Shown here in pieces: positions 6,569-17,300 of a stretch of DNA of 29,046 nucleotides; positions within the stretch are counted from its first letter, which is position 1; each line of letters starts with the position of its first letter. The notes under the pieces were generated by a model. That model saw only the letters and a program-made list of their open reading frames with translations. It was not told the origin of the DNA and did no database searches. Origin of the DNA: a virus. The DNA lies in IMG/VR virus record IMGVR_UViG_3300022866_000033, positions 1-29,046 of that record; one strand, 5' to 3'. Position numbers and translations under genes: made by a program.

Positions 6569-9012
6569 GGTAATTTTTCTCCGCGTTGTGGAAACGCAAG
6601 GTATTTATCCTCTATTTCCCCGTCAATAATATCTATTATATATCTATCTGCTGTGAAGTTGATAGATTTAAAATCGAATCCGTTTGCTTTAATTCTTGCT
6701 ACAATAGTTTCAGCTTTTCCTGGTAGTGCATAACACAATGGAAGGGCTTTAGTATACCCTAGCTCGTATGAAGCAGCATCTTGAATACTACGCATCCATT
6801 GCGGCAAAAACTCTCTATCCTTTTCGCCGACTGCTGTAATCTGTTTTCGCATATTTCTTATACTGTTTGGAAATATACGTTGGTGATCGCTATCACTAAC
6901 AAACGGTATATCGCTATCGACCTTGATAGAATCATAGCTAATCAATACCGGACTGTTAATTCTATCAGAAAGCTCTACAACTCTACTAATGCTTTTTCCG
7001 TTCTTTTCAAGATCATCAATAATCTCAACGTAGATTACTTCGTAGATGGTTTCTTGAGTATCAGCATCCTTTGCTTTGGCAATCCTTACATTACCAAACA
7101 ATATCTGTTTACGGTAGTGATTACGACTCATTGCCTGTATATACTTTGCAGCTTGTGTACTTTCGATACCAGCATATACCAACATTTTAATGTCAGTCTG
7201 TATGCCAAAGTTTTGATCACCATATCGATAGATATCGTTAGGAGTAAAAATAGTAGAGTTTGTAATAAAGTTGTACCATTCTAATCGTTTACTTTTAGAT
7301 TGGAATGCTTTTACATATAGGTTAGCAAAGGTCTTTGCGTTGTCTGCAATTACTGTAACAGAGAATGTTCTTAATACTTCTGCAAAATTGGCCGAATCTC
7401 TTGCCTTAACAACAAATGTAAATTTCTTATCAACTGTAGTAGTTGCCTCGTCGAAGGTAGTGTTATAAGATAGCACGCCATTATCAGAGTCAACGAATCT
7501 AGTTAGTCCAATACCTGCAGTATCTGCAAATTGTTTAACTTTTCCTTGGATAATACCAGTCGGCAAAAAAGTTAAACCCGGAGGCAATATTCCGCTAACA
7601 AGCTCATAGGAAACTCGCCCACCGTACAACAAACTTTTGGCCTCTACAAATAATTTACTTGGTTGATTTGGTTTAATAACTCCAAGATTGCTAGTAGAAA
7701 TCCAGTTAACTGCACTTTCAATTTCACCTATGATATCAACAGTGAAGGTTTTTTCTGCAGACTCAACACCTCTAAACCAGTAAATAGACCCATCAATTGG
7801 CGTTTGGTTTCTATTGTCTTGAGAACATATCCAAATAAATCCTAAATATCGTACAGCTTGATTGGCTGCATAATTAGTTGAACTAGCCCAATCGCCCACT
7901 AGAGTGTAGGTTAAATTATTCAATGTCGCTGGATAATTTACAGCAAGCATTGTAAATGTATAAGTCTTTGTTACTGCGGCCTGGTAAGGTACTAGTCCAA
8001 CAATTTCTCCAGTGATGCTATCTAATTCCATTCCGGGAGGAATTTCACTAACACTGTTATCCGGATTAGCCGACAGCAGGAAATATGTAATAGAACCGCT
8101 TAGTGTAGGCGGATCATATACATCTAAGAATATTGTTACGTAATTGTTAGCTCTAAATCTGCCAAGAACACTGCCAGTAATCCACAACGGTTTTCTGTCA
8201 CCGGTGTTATCTGCTTGGAATAGATTTGTATCTACCTGTACAATGCTGTTATCGGCCTGTAAAAATTCTTCAGTAACAACATAAATTTTAAATAATCTAT
8301 TAACACTATTAGCACCGTCACTTACCGCAACTACAAAATTATATGCTCTGCTTAATCTTCTAGGAATTTGACTAGGTTCGCTATAATCGTAGGTAACATT
8401 GTCATAGAAGTAATCATCAAAACCATTTGATCGAGCTTCAATATAGTCTAACGGAATATAATCCAACGGAGTAGTATCATACCCGCCTGAGGTAATATCG
8501 TTGTATTCCAGAGCAAATATAGGATCAGTAAATCCAGAAATGACACCGTCTCTTGATAATGTTAATCCGGGAGGTAGTTCGCCGCCCATTGGTACTAGAA
8601 AATATTCTAACACATCGCCAGCGGTTAAGTCAGTATCAGTTGCTGATAATTGAAAATCAACTCGAGCATTGTCAAGAACAAAGTAAGATTCGCCTGCACC
8701 TACATTTAAAAATCCTTCTCTAGTAACCCAGGAAGGTATATCTTCACCGTCTACTGATAATCCAAATGTTCGGTCCTCAATGTCAACGCCGTCATTAGCT
8801 CGAACAACAAATCTACTTTCTGTAAATTTTCGTACTTCCACAGGGCTACCAGTAACCCGTCCGTTGGTTAATCGCAATCCTCGAGGAAGTGCTCCTGCAA
8901 TAAGTGTATATGTAACTGCAAGTTGATCGGTAGTTGCTGTGAGAGGAATATCTATAATCACTCGTTCGGTGATTATTCCTAAACTACCTGCTGGAGTAAT
9001 CCAAGTTATCAT
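6565..9012 (-). CDS. Large structural protein with Ig-like (He_PIG) repeats and a carbohydrate-binding-like insert
   Basis: 815-residue probable tail or baseplate-associated protein. It contains four copies of the putative Ig-domain signature 'LP.G(L/M).L...G.I.G': LPRGLRLTNGRVTG (42-55), LPPGLTLSRDGVISG (146-160), IPPGMELDSITGEIVG (324-339) and LPPGLTFLPTGIIQG (476-490), with the beta-rich segments between them. Between repeats 3 and 4, about residues 374-416, sits a short Trp/Tyr-rich module (WASSTNYAANQAVRYLG, then WIC and PIDGSIYW) resembling CBM5/12-type chitin-binding modules. The C-terminal 250 residues look like a separate mixed alpha/beta domain, ending PQRGEKLP. Ig-like and carbohydrate-binding modules suit adsorption to cell-surface glycans. 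It starts at an ATG after AGGATTTCC, 12 bases after the preceding gene. Confidence 0.8.
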   Translation of the reverse strand: MITWITPAGSLGIITERVIIDIPLTATTDQLAVTYTLIAGALPRGLRLTNGRVTGSPVEVRKFTESRFVVRANDGVDIEDRTFGLSVDGEDIPSWVTREGFLNVGAGESYFVLDNARVDFQLSATDTDLTAGDVLEYFLVPMGGELPPGLTLSRDGVISGFTDPIFALEYNDITSGGYDTTPLDYIPLDYIEARSNGFDDYFYDNVTYDYSEPSQIPRRLSRAYNFVVAVSDGANSVNRLFKIYVVTEEFLQADNSIVQVDTNLFQADNTGDRKPLWITGSVLGRFRANNYVTIFLDVYDPPTLSGSITYFLLSANPDNSVSEIPPGMELDSITGEIVGLVPYQAAVTKTYTFTMLAVNYPATLNNLTYTLVGDWASSTNYAANQAVRYLGFIWICSQDNRNQTPIDGSIYWFRGVESAEKTFTVDIIGEIESAVNWISTSNLGVIKPNQPSKLFVEAKSLLYGGRVSYELVSGILPPGLTFLPTGIIQGKVKQFADTAGIGLTRFVDSDNGVLSYNTTFDEATTTVDKKFTFVVKARDSANFAEVLRTFSVTVIADNAKTFANLYVKAFQSKSKRLEWYNFITNSTIFTPNDIYRYGDQNFGIQTDIKMLVYAGIESTQAAKYIQAMSRNHYRKQILFGNVRIAKAKDADTQETIYEVIYVEIIDDLEKNGKSISRVVELSDRINSPVLISYDSIKVDSDIPFVSDSDHQRIFPNSIRNMRKQITAVGEKDREFLPQWMRSIQDAASYELGYTKALPLCYALPGKAETIVARIKANGFDFKSINFTADRYIIDIIDGEIEDKYLAFPQRGEKLP
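6602..6609 (-). promoter_or_regulatory. T4-type late promoter box (GATAAATA)
   Basis: GATAAATA on the minus strand, 34 bases upstream of the 5930-6568 start and inside the end of the preceding gene. It matches the T4 late consensus TATAAATA at seven of eight positions. The spacing gives an ordinary leader of about 28 bases. Confidence 0.62.
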
Positions 9013-9024
9013 TACTGGAAATCC

Positions 9025-9594
9025 TTAAGCCAATGTTCCGCAGTCTAATCCGTATCGAGAAGGCAGAGTAATAGTTCCAAAGTCTACATTTGATGCAGCT
9101 AGGGTCATTTGAATAGCGTTAGTAAACTCACCATTAAGCGGTCCAAAATCAAAAGTTTCTAAAATATCAGTTACTGGAATAATATTCCTGATAGATAATG
9201 TTGAACCAAATGCAGTAACTTCAATATCAGCTCTTCTAGTGCCTAGAGCAGGCGCTCCTGCAACAGTAATCTGACCAAATGTGCTGGCCAACATACTACC
9301 GCTGTCTGTGTCAAATCTTGTAAATGCATCAGGGGCAGTGGATCTAACTTCTAGAGTATTTGTATTATCGTCAATTGCAATGTTACGACCAGCAACAAGG
9401 TTTTTAAATTCTAAATCTGCACCAGTTTTTTGTTTAAAAACTCCTACACCTGTTAAGCCAACGTTTGTAGCAGTAATAGTTAATTGAGTACTTAAATCAC
9501 TAAAGTTAGCATTTACTTTCTGAAAGGCTGAGCGTAGGTCATCGCCTAGTCCGTCGTTTACAACATTTCCGATATTAATTGTTTGTACTGTCAT
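9025..9594 (-). CDS. Virion structural protein with fibre N-terminal module
   Basis: 189-residue protein starting MTVQTINIGNVVNDGLGDD followed by LRSAFQKVNANFSDLSTQL: the N-terminal module also found in the genes at 9622, 9859 and 11331. The remainder is Thr/Gly/Asn-rich beta structure (for instance AGRNIAIDDNTNTLEVRST), as in fibre shafts, and ends ITLPSRYGLDCGTLA. It lies 12 bases before the 815-residue gene and has its own late-type box GGTAAATA 19 bases upstream. A separate fibre or a fibre-attachment protein is likely; the shared N-terminus suggests docking to the same receptor in the virion. Confidence 0.77.
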   Translation of the reverse strand: MTVQTINIGNVVNDGLGDDLRSAFQKVNANFSDLSTQLTITATNVGLTGVGVFKQKTGADLEFKNLVAGRNIAIDDNTNTLEVRSTAPDAFTRFDTDSGSMLASTFGQITVAGAPALGTRRADIEVTAFGSTLSIRNIIPVTDILETFDFGPLNGEFTNAIQMTLAASNVDFGTITLPSRYGLDCGTLA

Positions 9595-9612
9595 TATGCG
9601 CTCTCTTTAGTA

Positions 9613-9620
9613 TATTTACC
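9613..9620 (-). promoter_or_regulatory. Late-type promoter box (GGTAAATA)
   Basis: GGTAAATA on the minus strand lies 19 bases before the 9025-9594 start, between that start and the stop of the 74-residue gene. It shares the TAAATA core of the other late boxes in the window. Confidence 0.5.
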
Positions 9621-9621
9621 G

Positions 9622-9846
9622 TTATGCACCAGTAGCATTTAATGCCCTAACTGCTGCTGCCAATCTGTCTAACGCTGCTCCTACCGTAGTTGGGGCAGTT
9701 CCTGCCCAATCTCCGGCTGTGGTTGGAGTATATGTCGTAGCATACAGTTCTGTGAAGTTTGCATTGACTTTGGTAAAGGCAGCACGTAGGCTATCACCCT
9801 GTTTGTCATTTGCCGAAGCGCCTACGTTAATTGTTTGTTGTGTCAT
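9622..9846 (-). CDS. Short protein consisting mainly of the fibre N-terminal module
   Basis: 74-residue protein starting MTQQTINVGASANDKQGDS then LRAAFTKVNANFTELY, clearly related to the N-termini of the proteins encoded at 9025, 9859 and 11331. After the module there is only a short Thr/Ala-rich segment with TAPTTVGAALDRLAAAVRAL. It could be a minimal connector or capping subunit, or a remnant of a once longer fibre gene; clean start, stop and ribosome binding site (CGGAG, about six bases before the ATG) argue against simple decay. Confidence 0.75.
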   Translation of the reverse strand: MTQQTINVGASANDKQGDSLRAAFTKVNANFTELYATTYTPTTAGDWAGTAPTTVGAALDRLAAAVRALNATGA

Positions 9847-9858
9847 TTATTGCTCCGA

Positions 9859-11331
9859 TTATACCAATGCTGCTATTGCTGTTTTAAATTCGGTAAAATC
9901 TGCACTTGCTGCTGCAATAGACTTTAATTGAGCTAAGTTAATAACTCTGCTGCCGTTAACTATTAATTCGTTTTCAATGTCCACATCACTGCTAAAAATT
10001 GTCTTAGGTGTTACAGTAATTGCTGAGCTGTCTGCACTATCAATTAATGTAGTAAAGATATTTCCAGTCACAGCTCCTGTAACATTTCCACTGAATGTGC
10101 CGGCAGTTAAAATGTTTGTAGAAGGATCATATGTTAAACTAGTATCAGTTCTAACATTTTTGTTACCAGTTGCAGTGTCAACAAAAGCAAGATAGTGGAC
10201 GGCTGCTGTTGAATCTGTAGCAATTAATGTAACTGTTGTAGCAGTAGTTGCGGTATCTGCATTGCCAATTACATTGCCGGTTACATTGCCAATTACATTG
10301 CCAGTTACATTGCCAAATAAGTCACCGTAGAATACACCATCAACCGCATCAACCATAATACTACTATTATCTGCAAATACTGACCCTGTTAAATCAAACA
10401 CCGGATCAATTGTAAATGTTACGGTGTCTGTGCCAGCATTTTGACTAAGTGTTATACCTTGACCTGTTAAAAAGTTTAATACACCGTTAACACTGTTAGC
10501 TTCAAGCGGGCTTCCGCTTAGTCCATTAGTAGTCACATATCTAAAAGCATTACCTGCAGGAGCAGCGTTTGTAATTGTAACAATGCCTGTAGCTGCATCA
10601 GTTGACACAATTAATGCTGCTGATCCAGGTTCAACACTTAACACTCCAGTATTGGTTAATGCAACACCTCCGGTTGACGTACTTACATTGATACCTACAC
10701 CTTGAGTTCTGCCACTTGGCAATGCTGTGGTATTTGTAAGACTAGTAACACCTGTGTTTGTAAAAGTTACGTTTCCTGTCGCACTGCTTACGCTAATACC
10801 TGTGCCTGCCGTAGCTGCAACAACTCCATTGTTATTGATTGTAATAGTCTCTGATGCAGAATCAACACCGAGTGTTATAGCTGTTCCAGAGTTTAGCCCA
10901 AAAGAATTGCTACCATCAATAGCAATGATAGAAAAATTATTATCAACCTGTATTTCTTTAAAGAACGTTCTGTCTGGATCTTTAATTAGCAATCCATCTA
11001 CTGTAGTTCCTGCCGGTAAATCTACGGTATATCCTATCCCTTTAATATGAGCAGTTCCTAACCATATGCCATTGATCGAATCTATATCGCTGTACTCGCC
11101 AAGATGGATAGATTTCCAATGATGAGTAGCATCTCCTATATTATATAAATTATCAGTGGCCGGACTTATATTAGTATCTAACGATTCAAATGCAAGCGGA
11201 GCAAGACCAGAGCCGTCTCCAATAGTAGCAACAAGGATATCAAAATTTTCATTAATCTTTGTAAATGCTTCTTGGACACTGCTCCACAATAGTGGAGGAC
11301 TTCCTGGGTTTATATTATCGTTATATGCCAT
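9859..11331 (-). CDS. Tail-fibre-like structural protein (490 aa)
   Basis: Beta-rich repetitive protein, probably a fibre. The N-terminus has a divergent copy of the shared module (SSVQEAFTKINENFDILVATIG, about residues 17-38). The central part repeats a pattern like 'ATGI-V-NTGV-SL-' and 'GISVSSATGNVTFTNTGV', typical of trimeric fibre shafts. Residues about 330-355 form a short GNVTGNVIG repeat encoded by 12-base tandem repeats. A later AGTFSGNVTGAVTG segment repeats that theme. The start lies 1 base into the stop of the 2345-residue gene, with a GGGAG ribosome binding site. No enzymatic motif was found. Virion location is inferred from composition and context. Confidence 0.8.
   Translation of the reverse strand: MAYNDNINPGSPPLLWSSVQEAFTKINENFDILVATIGDGSGLAPLAFESLDTNISPATDNLYNIGDATHHWKSIHLGEYSDIDSINGIWLGTAHIKGIGYTVDLPAGTTVDGLLIKDPDRTFFKEIQVDNNFSIIAIDGSNSFGLNSGTAITLGVDSASETITINNNGVVAATAGTGISVSSATGNVTFTNTGVTSLTNTTALPSGRTQGVGINVSTSTGGVALTNTGVLSVEPGSAALIVSTDAATGIVTITNAAPAGNAFRYVTTNGLSGSPLEANSVNGVLNFLTGQGITLSQNAGTDTVTFTIDPVFDLTGSVFADNSSIMVDAVDGVFYGDLFGNVTGNVIGNVTGNVIGNADTATTATTVTLIATDSTAAVHYLAFVDTATGNKNVRTDTSLTYDPSTNILTAGTFSGNVTGAVTGNIFTTLIDSADSSAITVTPKTIFSSDVDIENELIVNGSRVINLAQLKSIAAASADFTEFKTAIAALV
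10261..10316. repeat. 12-base tandem repeat in a fibre gene
   Basis: Four full units and a partial fifth of ATTGCCRRTTAC (plus strand), starting at 10261, 10273, 10285, 10297 and 10309. On the coding (minus) strand they encode alternating GNVT and GNVI tetrapeptides. Because the unit is a multiple of three, gain or loss of copies would keep the frame. Confidence 0.85.
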
Positions 11332-14300
11332 TATGTTCTCCCTACTGCAATTTCAATAGTTCCAATATGATCACTATCGTACTCAACAAGTGCCTTGCCT
11401 ACTACTGTACCAACTTTAACATCGGAACCGGCAGCAACAGCAACGCCTGATATTCTAGAAGTCACTAACATGTCTCCCTTTTTAATTTTACCAACTACTC
11501 GACATGGCACACGACCTTGTAGAGCCACTAAGTTTTTAAATCCTGGACAAGCATCATACATAACAAACGCAGCAGTATCAGACACAACACCAGCAACTCT
11601 TGGATCGCCCTGCTTATCGGTTATAGTAACTTCCTTGTCACCACCAAACACTAATACAGTACCAACTTCATAGTCTTTATCACCTTCGTAGAATTCGGCC
11701 AAGTCGGCGGAGTAGGTTGATTGTAATCTAGATTCATTTGGGCTAGTTCCAGTTAATGTCCATCGTCCGGTAATAGTGCCGCTATCAGTATTACTGCCTG
11801 TAGTAATAGCTGTAGTTTGTATGCTTGAAACAGTAATCGGAGCAAAACTAACACCGTTCTGTGTCTTGAAGATATGTGAATCATTCCAGTAGTTAGTTGT
11901 TTTATCTGTAGCAAGAGAACCATTAGATATTAGTATACCACCTCCACTGTCGTATCCGTAGTATCTTAAGTACCCTCCAGTTGCAGTTGTAGCACCATCT
12001 ATGGATAAGTTAGTATCGACTTTAACTTGAGAAATATCAATGTTACGTCCGCCAAAGTCGCCATTACTATCTCTAGCAATTAGTTTACTTGCCTCAACAC
12101 TTGCACTAGATCCAGCAGCAGCTTCGATCATTACATAGTCGCCGTCTGAGCTAGAGCTTGAACCGTTTGTTCTACGTAAAATACCAGTACCGCTATATTG
12201 ATTTTTCTTAACCGCAAGGCCTAAATCAATTACGTTTGCAAATGTTACTGCGCTTACATTAGCGGTATTTAACCCAGAATTGCCTAATACAGTCTTTGTA
12301 GCAATCTGTGCAATCTTTGTAATAACAAGTCCGTTATCCTTTACAGTTAGCCAACCATCAGTGGCAGTAAATTGCGCACTGTCAAAACTCGCTAGACCCA
12401 AATCAGCTTGAACAATACCTGTGGCATTAACACGAGCACTGGCAGCAGTCATTGCTAGTTTACTTTGCACAATTGCCGCATCTGATTTAACATCAGAGTT
12501 AATAATTGTATCGCTGTTAATCTGAATGTTTAAATCGCTACTGGTTCTAGTAGCAGTAACATCACCTGTGATAGTCACATTAATTGCTGCATCTCCAGAT
12601 CCCGTAAACGATAATAGCTGTCCGGTTGTGGGTGTAGTAATTACTGTATTTTGAAAATTAGCAAAAGTTAAACTTTGTAAGTTAACAGCATCTTGGGGAT
12701 TTACAGGATCTATAAGATTAGTAATCTTATTATTGTTGAGATTCATCGGGCCTTTCATACCTAACTGTCCGTCTAGAGACATAAAGCCTCCGGAAACTGT
12801 TGGGATTAATTGACTCGCCGTTACTGTTCCGCCATCATGTGTTATACCTAATCTTCGTTCGATATAGATACGTGCTGCATTTTCTGTTGGCACACTGTCA
12901 GTAGCATTGTCTGTAAAGCCACTGTCTGTTGAAAATTCACTTACTGGAACGCCTCGTTTAAAACCAATACCATCTAAGTTACTCAATGCAATTGACGCAG
13001 CAAATGTTACAGTACCTGTACCTTGATCGACTCGGAAGAATGGTCCAACACTGAAATTACCAAATTGGTCAGTGGTCACATAAAAGCAACGTCCAACATC
13101 TCGTTCATCAGTTTCTTGACTTGCGTTAACCGCGTTTACTGATGCTCCATAAATTTCGCTAGGATAGTTAGTATCTGCATAGGATCCTGTACCAATTTCT
13201 AACAAATCATGACTTGTTACACGAGTCAACGAAATACGAATAGTTAAACTACCAATAGCTCCGTTAGTTCTAATAGCCACTGCAGACTTAATTGTGTACG
13301 AATTTTGATAAGCAACTAGACTGTCGACTAACGGACGACTTAGAACAAGTCTTGCATACGATTTATTGGTTACTGCTTCACTTTGATAATTGTCAATAAT
13401 ATATTCCTCTCCGAGGAACACAAATTTACTACCTGCTACTCTGCTTCTTTCCTGAGCAGCCACCGGAATTACAGCAAATGTTAAGTTGCCAACTTGCCCT
13501 GTTACTTTCCCGACAGTCTGTGTTCCTGATTGAGTCCCAGAAGTGTCTTGTGCATCACCTCCTGGAGAGAAACTAATCTGGAATTGGTCAGTAGTTAACC
13601 CGGCACTTATTACGTGAAAATTGTTATTAGAAGTTACTCCGGTAGGCAGCACTCCGGTACTTTCAAACTTAATAACATCGCCTGCAACGAACCCGTGAGC
13701 AACTAGACTAATTACACTAGGAGCTGCTATAGAAATAGTACAGGTTCTACCAGTTGGGTAATCGTCTGTAAAGTCACCAGGTTGGTATATTGTTAAGTCG
13801 TTGTAATTATAATTCTCTCTGGTAGTAGTTCTAGTCAACCCATAAAGTTCATAACCAAATGTTCCACTACCCAATGCAGTTACGGCTACTGGAGTCCCAT
13901 TTTTTAACGTTGCTACCTTAAATTCAGTTTCAGTTAGACCGTCTGTAAGAACCCAATAAAATTGATTGTCATTTGTCAACGGCGTAGGCAATACTCCTGT
14001 GTAAGTTAATCCTACAGGAGTTCCAGCAGTTGTGGTTATAGCTGAACCGCCAGGGGAGGCTGATAGTGTGAATGTTGTGGTACCATTAGTTGCAATGATA
14101 TAGTAGACCACTTCATTAACGAACCCTGCAATACTACCAGTACCACTGTTAAACCCGTTAATAGTAATGCTGTTGCCTACGACTAGTGTAGTTGCACTAC
14201 AACTAAACTGTCCAGCAGTGCCAGTAATTATTACATTGCGTAGTACTGGGTTAGATAATTGTAAGGTATAATTTTCTACTAGCTTGTGAGACTTAGCAGC

Positions 14301-17300
14301 TTGGATGTATAAGCTAGACCCGTCACCTAGTGTAGGACTAGCCCCGTCAACAGTTAGCGATAGATAGAATTGATTATATTCCGGAACGCCAATAACATAA
14401 TATGTAGTGTCAGCAAGAAGACCGTTTGATGAACTTGTAGGAATAACTACGTCGCCTACTCTTAATTTATGATTACCACTAGTGGTACACAAATTTGTAG
14501 CGATATCGGTAATTGTTAGTAATATTTTAAATACAGCTGGATCAGCAACAGTGACGCTTACATCATATGGCGCATTTGAATCTGCATACTGAGTAAACTG
14601 CAAAACTCGATAGACGTTATCTTCAGTCTCTCTTAGTTTTAAACCAGTTGATGGTCTAACAGCAACTTCAGCTAAATCTCCAGTAAGTAATATCTGTCCG
14701 TTGTTTCTAATGGTTAGTACTGTGTCATTCGGTACTTGTGCAAATAATCCACCAATGGTAACCCCACCACCACCGCCAATGTTTAGTCTAGCAACACCAG
14801 CCGGCAAGTCAGCGGTTGTTACATTGCTGACTGGGTATCTATAAATTATGCCGCCATGATCAATTTCTAATTCACTACTGCCTAACGGAGTATATTCATA
14901 TCCGTACACAAAGATGAATAAGCCATCTATTGTATTTGCATAAGTTGCTGATGGAAAATAACACTTAGCTCGTTGACTAAATTCTTCATAAACTGTAGTT
15001 GGTGTTGGAACTTCTAATGGATCCGCCCCTTCTGCAACTAGGGCATAATTACCATGGGCACTTGACCCACCAACACTTCGAATCTGTCCACCATTGATAG
15101 AATAGTATGAAATATGGCAGTAGTAGGTAAACATTGACACAGCTTCAATCAATCCGCCGTTTGTTGCCACTAGACCGTATCCTAAATCGTTAATTTGTGT
15201 AAAGTCATTTGACAGCATAGAACGGTTGCCAGGCATCAACAATTCATACTTACGTTGATAAGCAAATGTTCCAGTACCGCTTGATGTTGTAGCAACTTTT
15301 ACAATTGATCCAAACGTTGCAGTTATGTTAAAGGTGTTATTGGTTAGACCGTCGGCAACTACATAATATTCTTTGTCTGCAATAATACCTGCAGGCAACC
15401 CGCCACCTGCACTTACTGAAAATATAATAGTAGCACCTGGTTGAAGTCGGTGCTCAACAACAGTAATAACAGCCGGATCACCATTGCTAATAGTACATGT
15501 TTGGCCACCAGCAGCCCTAATAAATGGTGTAGTTTCATCTAATACAAATGTAGCAGTTGAGCCAGCTGTACTGTACACAAAGTCTCTAACATAGTTAATA
15601 CGGAATACACTATCATCTACCAAGAAGCTAGCTGGCAGTTTAGGTAAACGCTCAAGGCCGCTTACTGTTAGTCTGGTAAATGTAGCATCTGATGCATCGT
15701 GATCAAATTGCAAGTTACCGGTAAACCCGTCAACAAACTTGCCGCCTGCAAACACTTGTCTATTAGTTGATTGTGAAAAGCTGGCACACTCTTGAGCGTA
15801 CGGAGACTTAGCCTGAACTTGCCCTTCAGGGTCAAGCACCAACATAAAGCCACCGTGTCCCTGCGCAGTAATTGCCTGCCAGCGGCAAGCATCGTTTGCA
15901 AGGAAAACGTCCATCTGATTGTTTTCTTTAGGATAGTTTACACTTCCTGACCCATCCATTACATCTTTAATGGCTGTGATTAAATCAGTTATTACCGTAT
16001 CTGCATTAATTTCGGCAGCAAATGCTCTATCAATAGTTTGTGGATACAGTAATTGATAAGTTGTTGCAACTGCGGTATTAGTAATGACCTGTTGAATTAA
16101 CTCGTTTAGGTGATCTATTGATGCTAGTGTTTCTGATAGTTGAGTAGTAATAGCAATACGAGCACTAGCACTTTGATAATATTTTAAACCAGCCGATATG
16201 GTTCTATTGTAATCACCGTATTCTAAGTCAAAAGTTAGGGCATCAATAATTAACCCAATGTCTCGTTTGCACAGATTAACATCATATTCGAAGGCAGTTG
16301 TAAACGGAGCTACATTATTAGCTATTTGATTAGCTATCCATCCGCTTACTTCTTCTTGCATGAACGAGCGATTTAATTGTATCAATGCGCTAGCCGCAAT
16401 ATAGTCACCTGGATTATTAATCTTTGGATACACTGGCTGACTTGGATCTTGAAGATAATGATAACCGAATGGCGAGTCAACCGCAGTAGTTAATCCGTCA
16501 ATTACAAGATCTCTACGGAACTTTCGGAAGGCCCATGGACTTGAACTAGTTCCTATTCTTGGTCTAACAATACAACGACGAAATTCATTACCTACAATAG
16601 ATACATTTTGTGGAACCTTTAGAGGATAATTTTCTTCGTAAACTCCACTTTCGACTAGAATAGTGATTTGAATACTTTTAGTAACGTCGCCGTATGCAAC
16701 CGGTTCATCGATCTCAAACGCTCCTACCTTAATATCAACGTCAAATAATTCGTTACCTAAACTATCAAGTGAGCCGTCGTGTGCTAAAATTTGAGCCAAT
16801 GCTCCGCTATTTTCGCCACGTAAGAATAAGCCTTCGCGGATGTCTCGACCTCGAATTGCTTGCGGAGTATTAGTAGTGACATCACCAGTGAAGTCTGTTC
16901 GTTGACCGTCTGTGAAGATAGCAAATCGAGGAAGGTTAACTTCTAATGAGGGCAACGTAGTAAATCCAGAACCTTGATCTGTAATAGTAACACTAGAAAT
17001 AGTGCCACCACTAACCACAGCGGTACCAAATGCACCAGCACCACTACCTCCGGCAATTCGAACAGAAACTAAACTATACCCAGATCCCACATTTGTAATA
17101 CTAATACTATTAACTTTATACGTAATATTAAACGTTGCGCCGGCACCAATTGCACTAATTCCTGCTGGTGCAGCCGATGTACTAATAGTTGTTGCATTAC
17201 CAACTGCACCAGGCAACCCTGAATATACTCCAGTTGAAATAATCCTAAAAGTTGAAATAGCCCCGGGAGTAGTTAATGTGGATAACACTTCAATAGTCGC

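Noticed and set aside
6781-7284. 167-codon open frame on the plus strand
   Set aside because: Lies antisense inside the 815-residue gene, has no ribosome binding site or promoter, and the product is Ile/Ser/Asn-rich without domains.
15668-15901. 77-codon minus-strand frame in another phase
   Set aside because: Fully inside the giant fibre gene in a different frame, without its own start signals.
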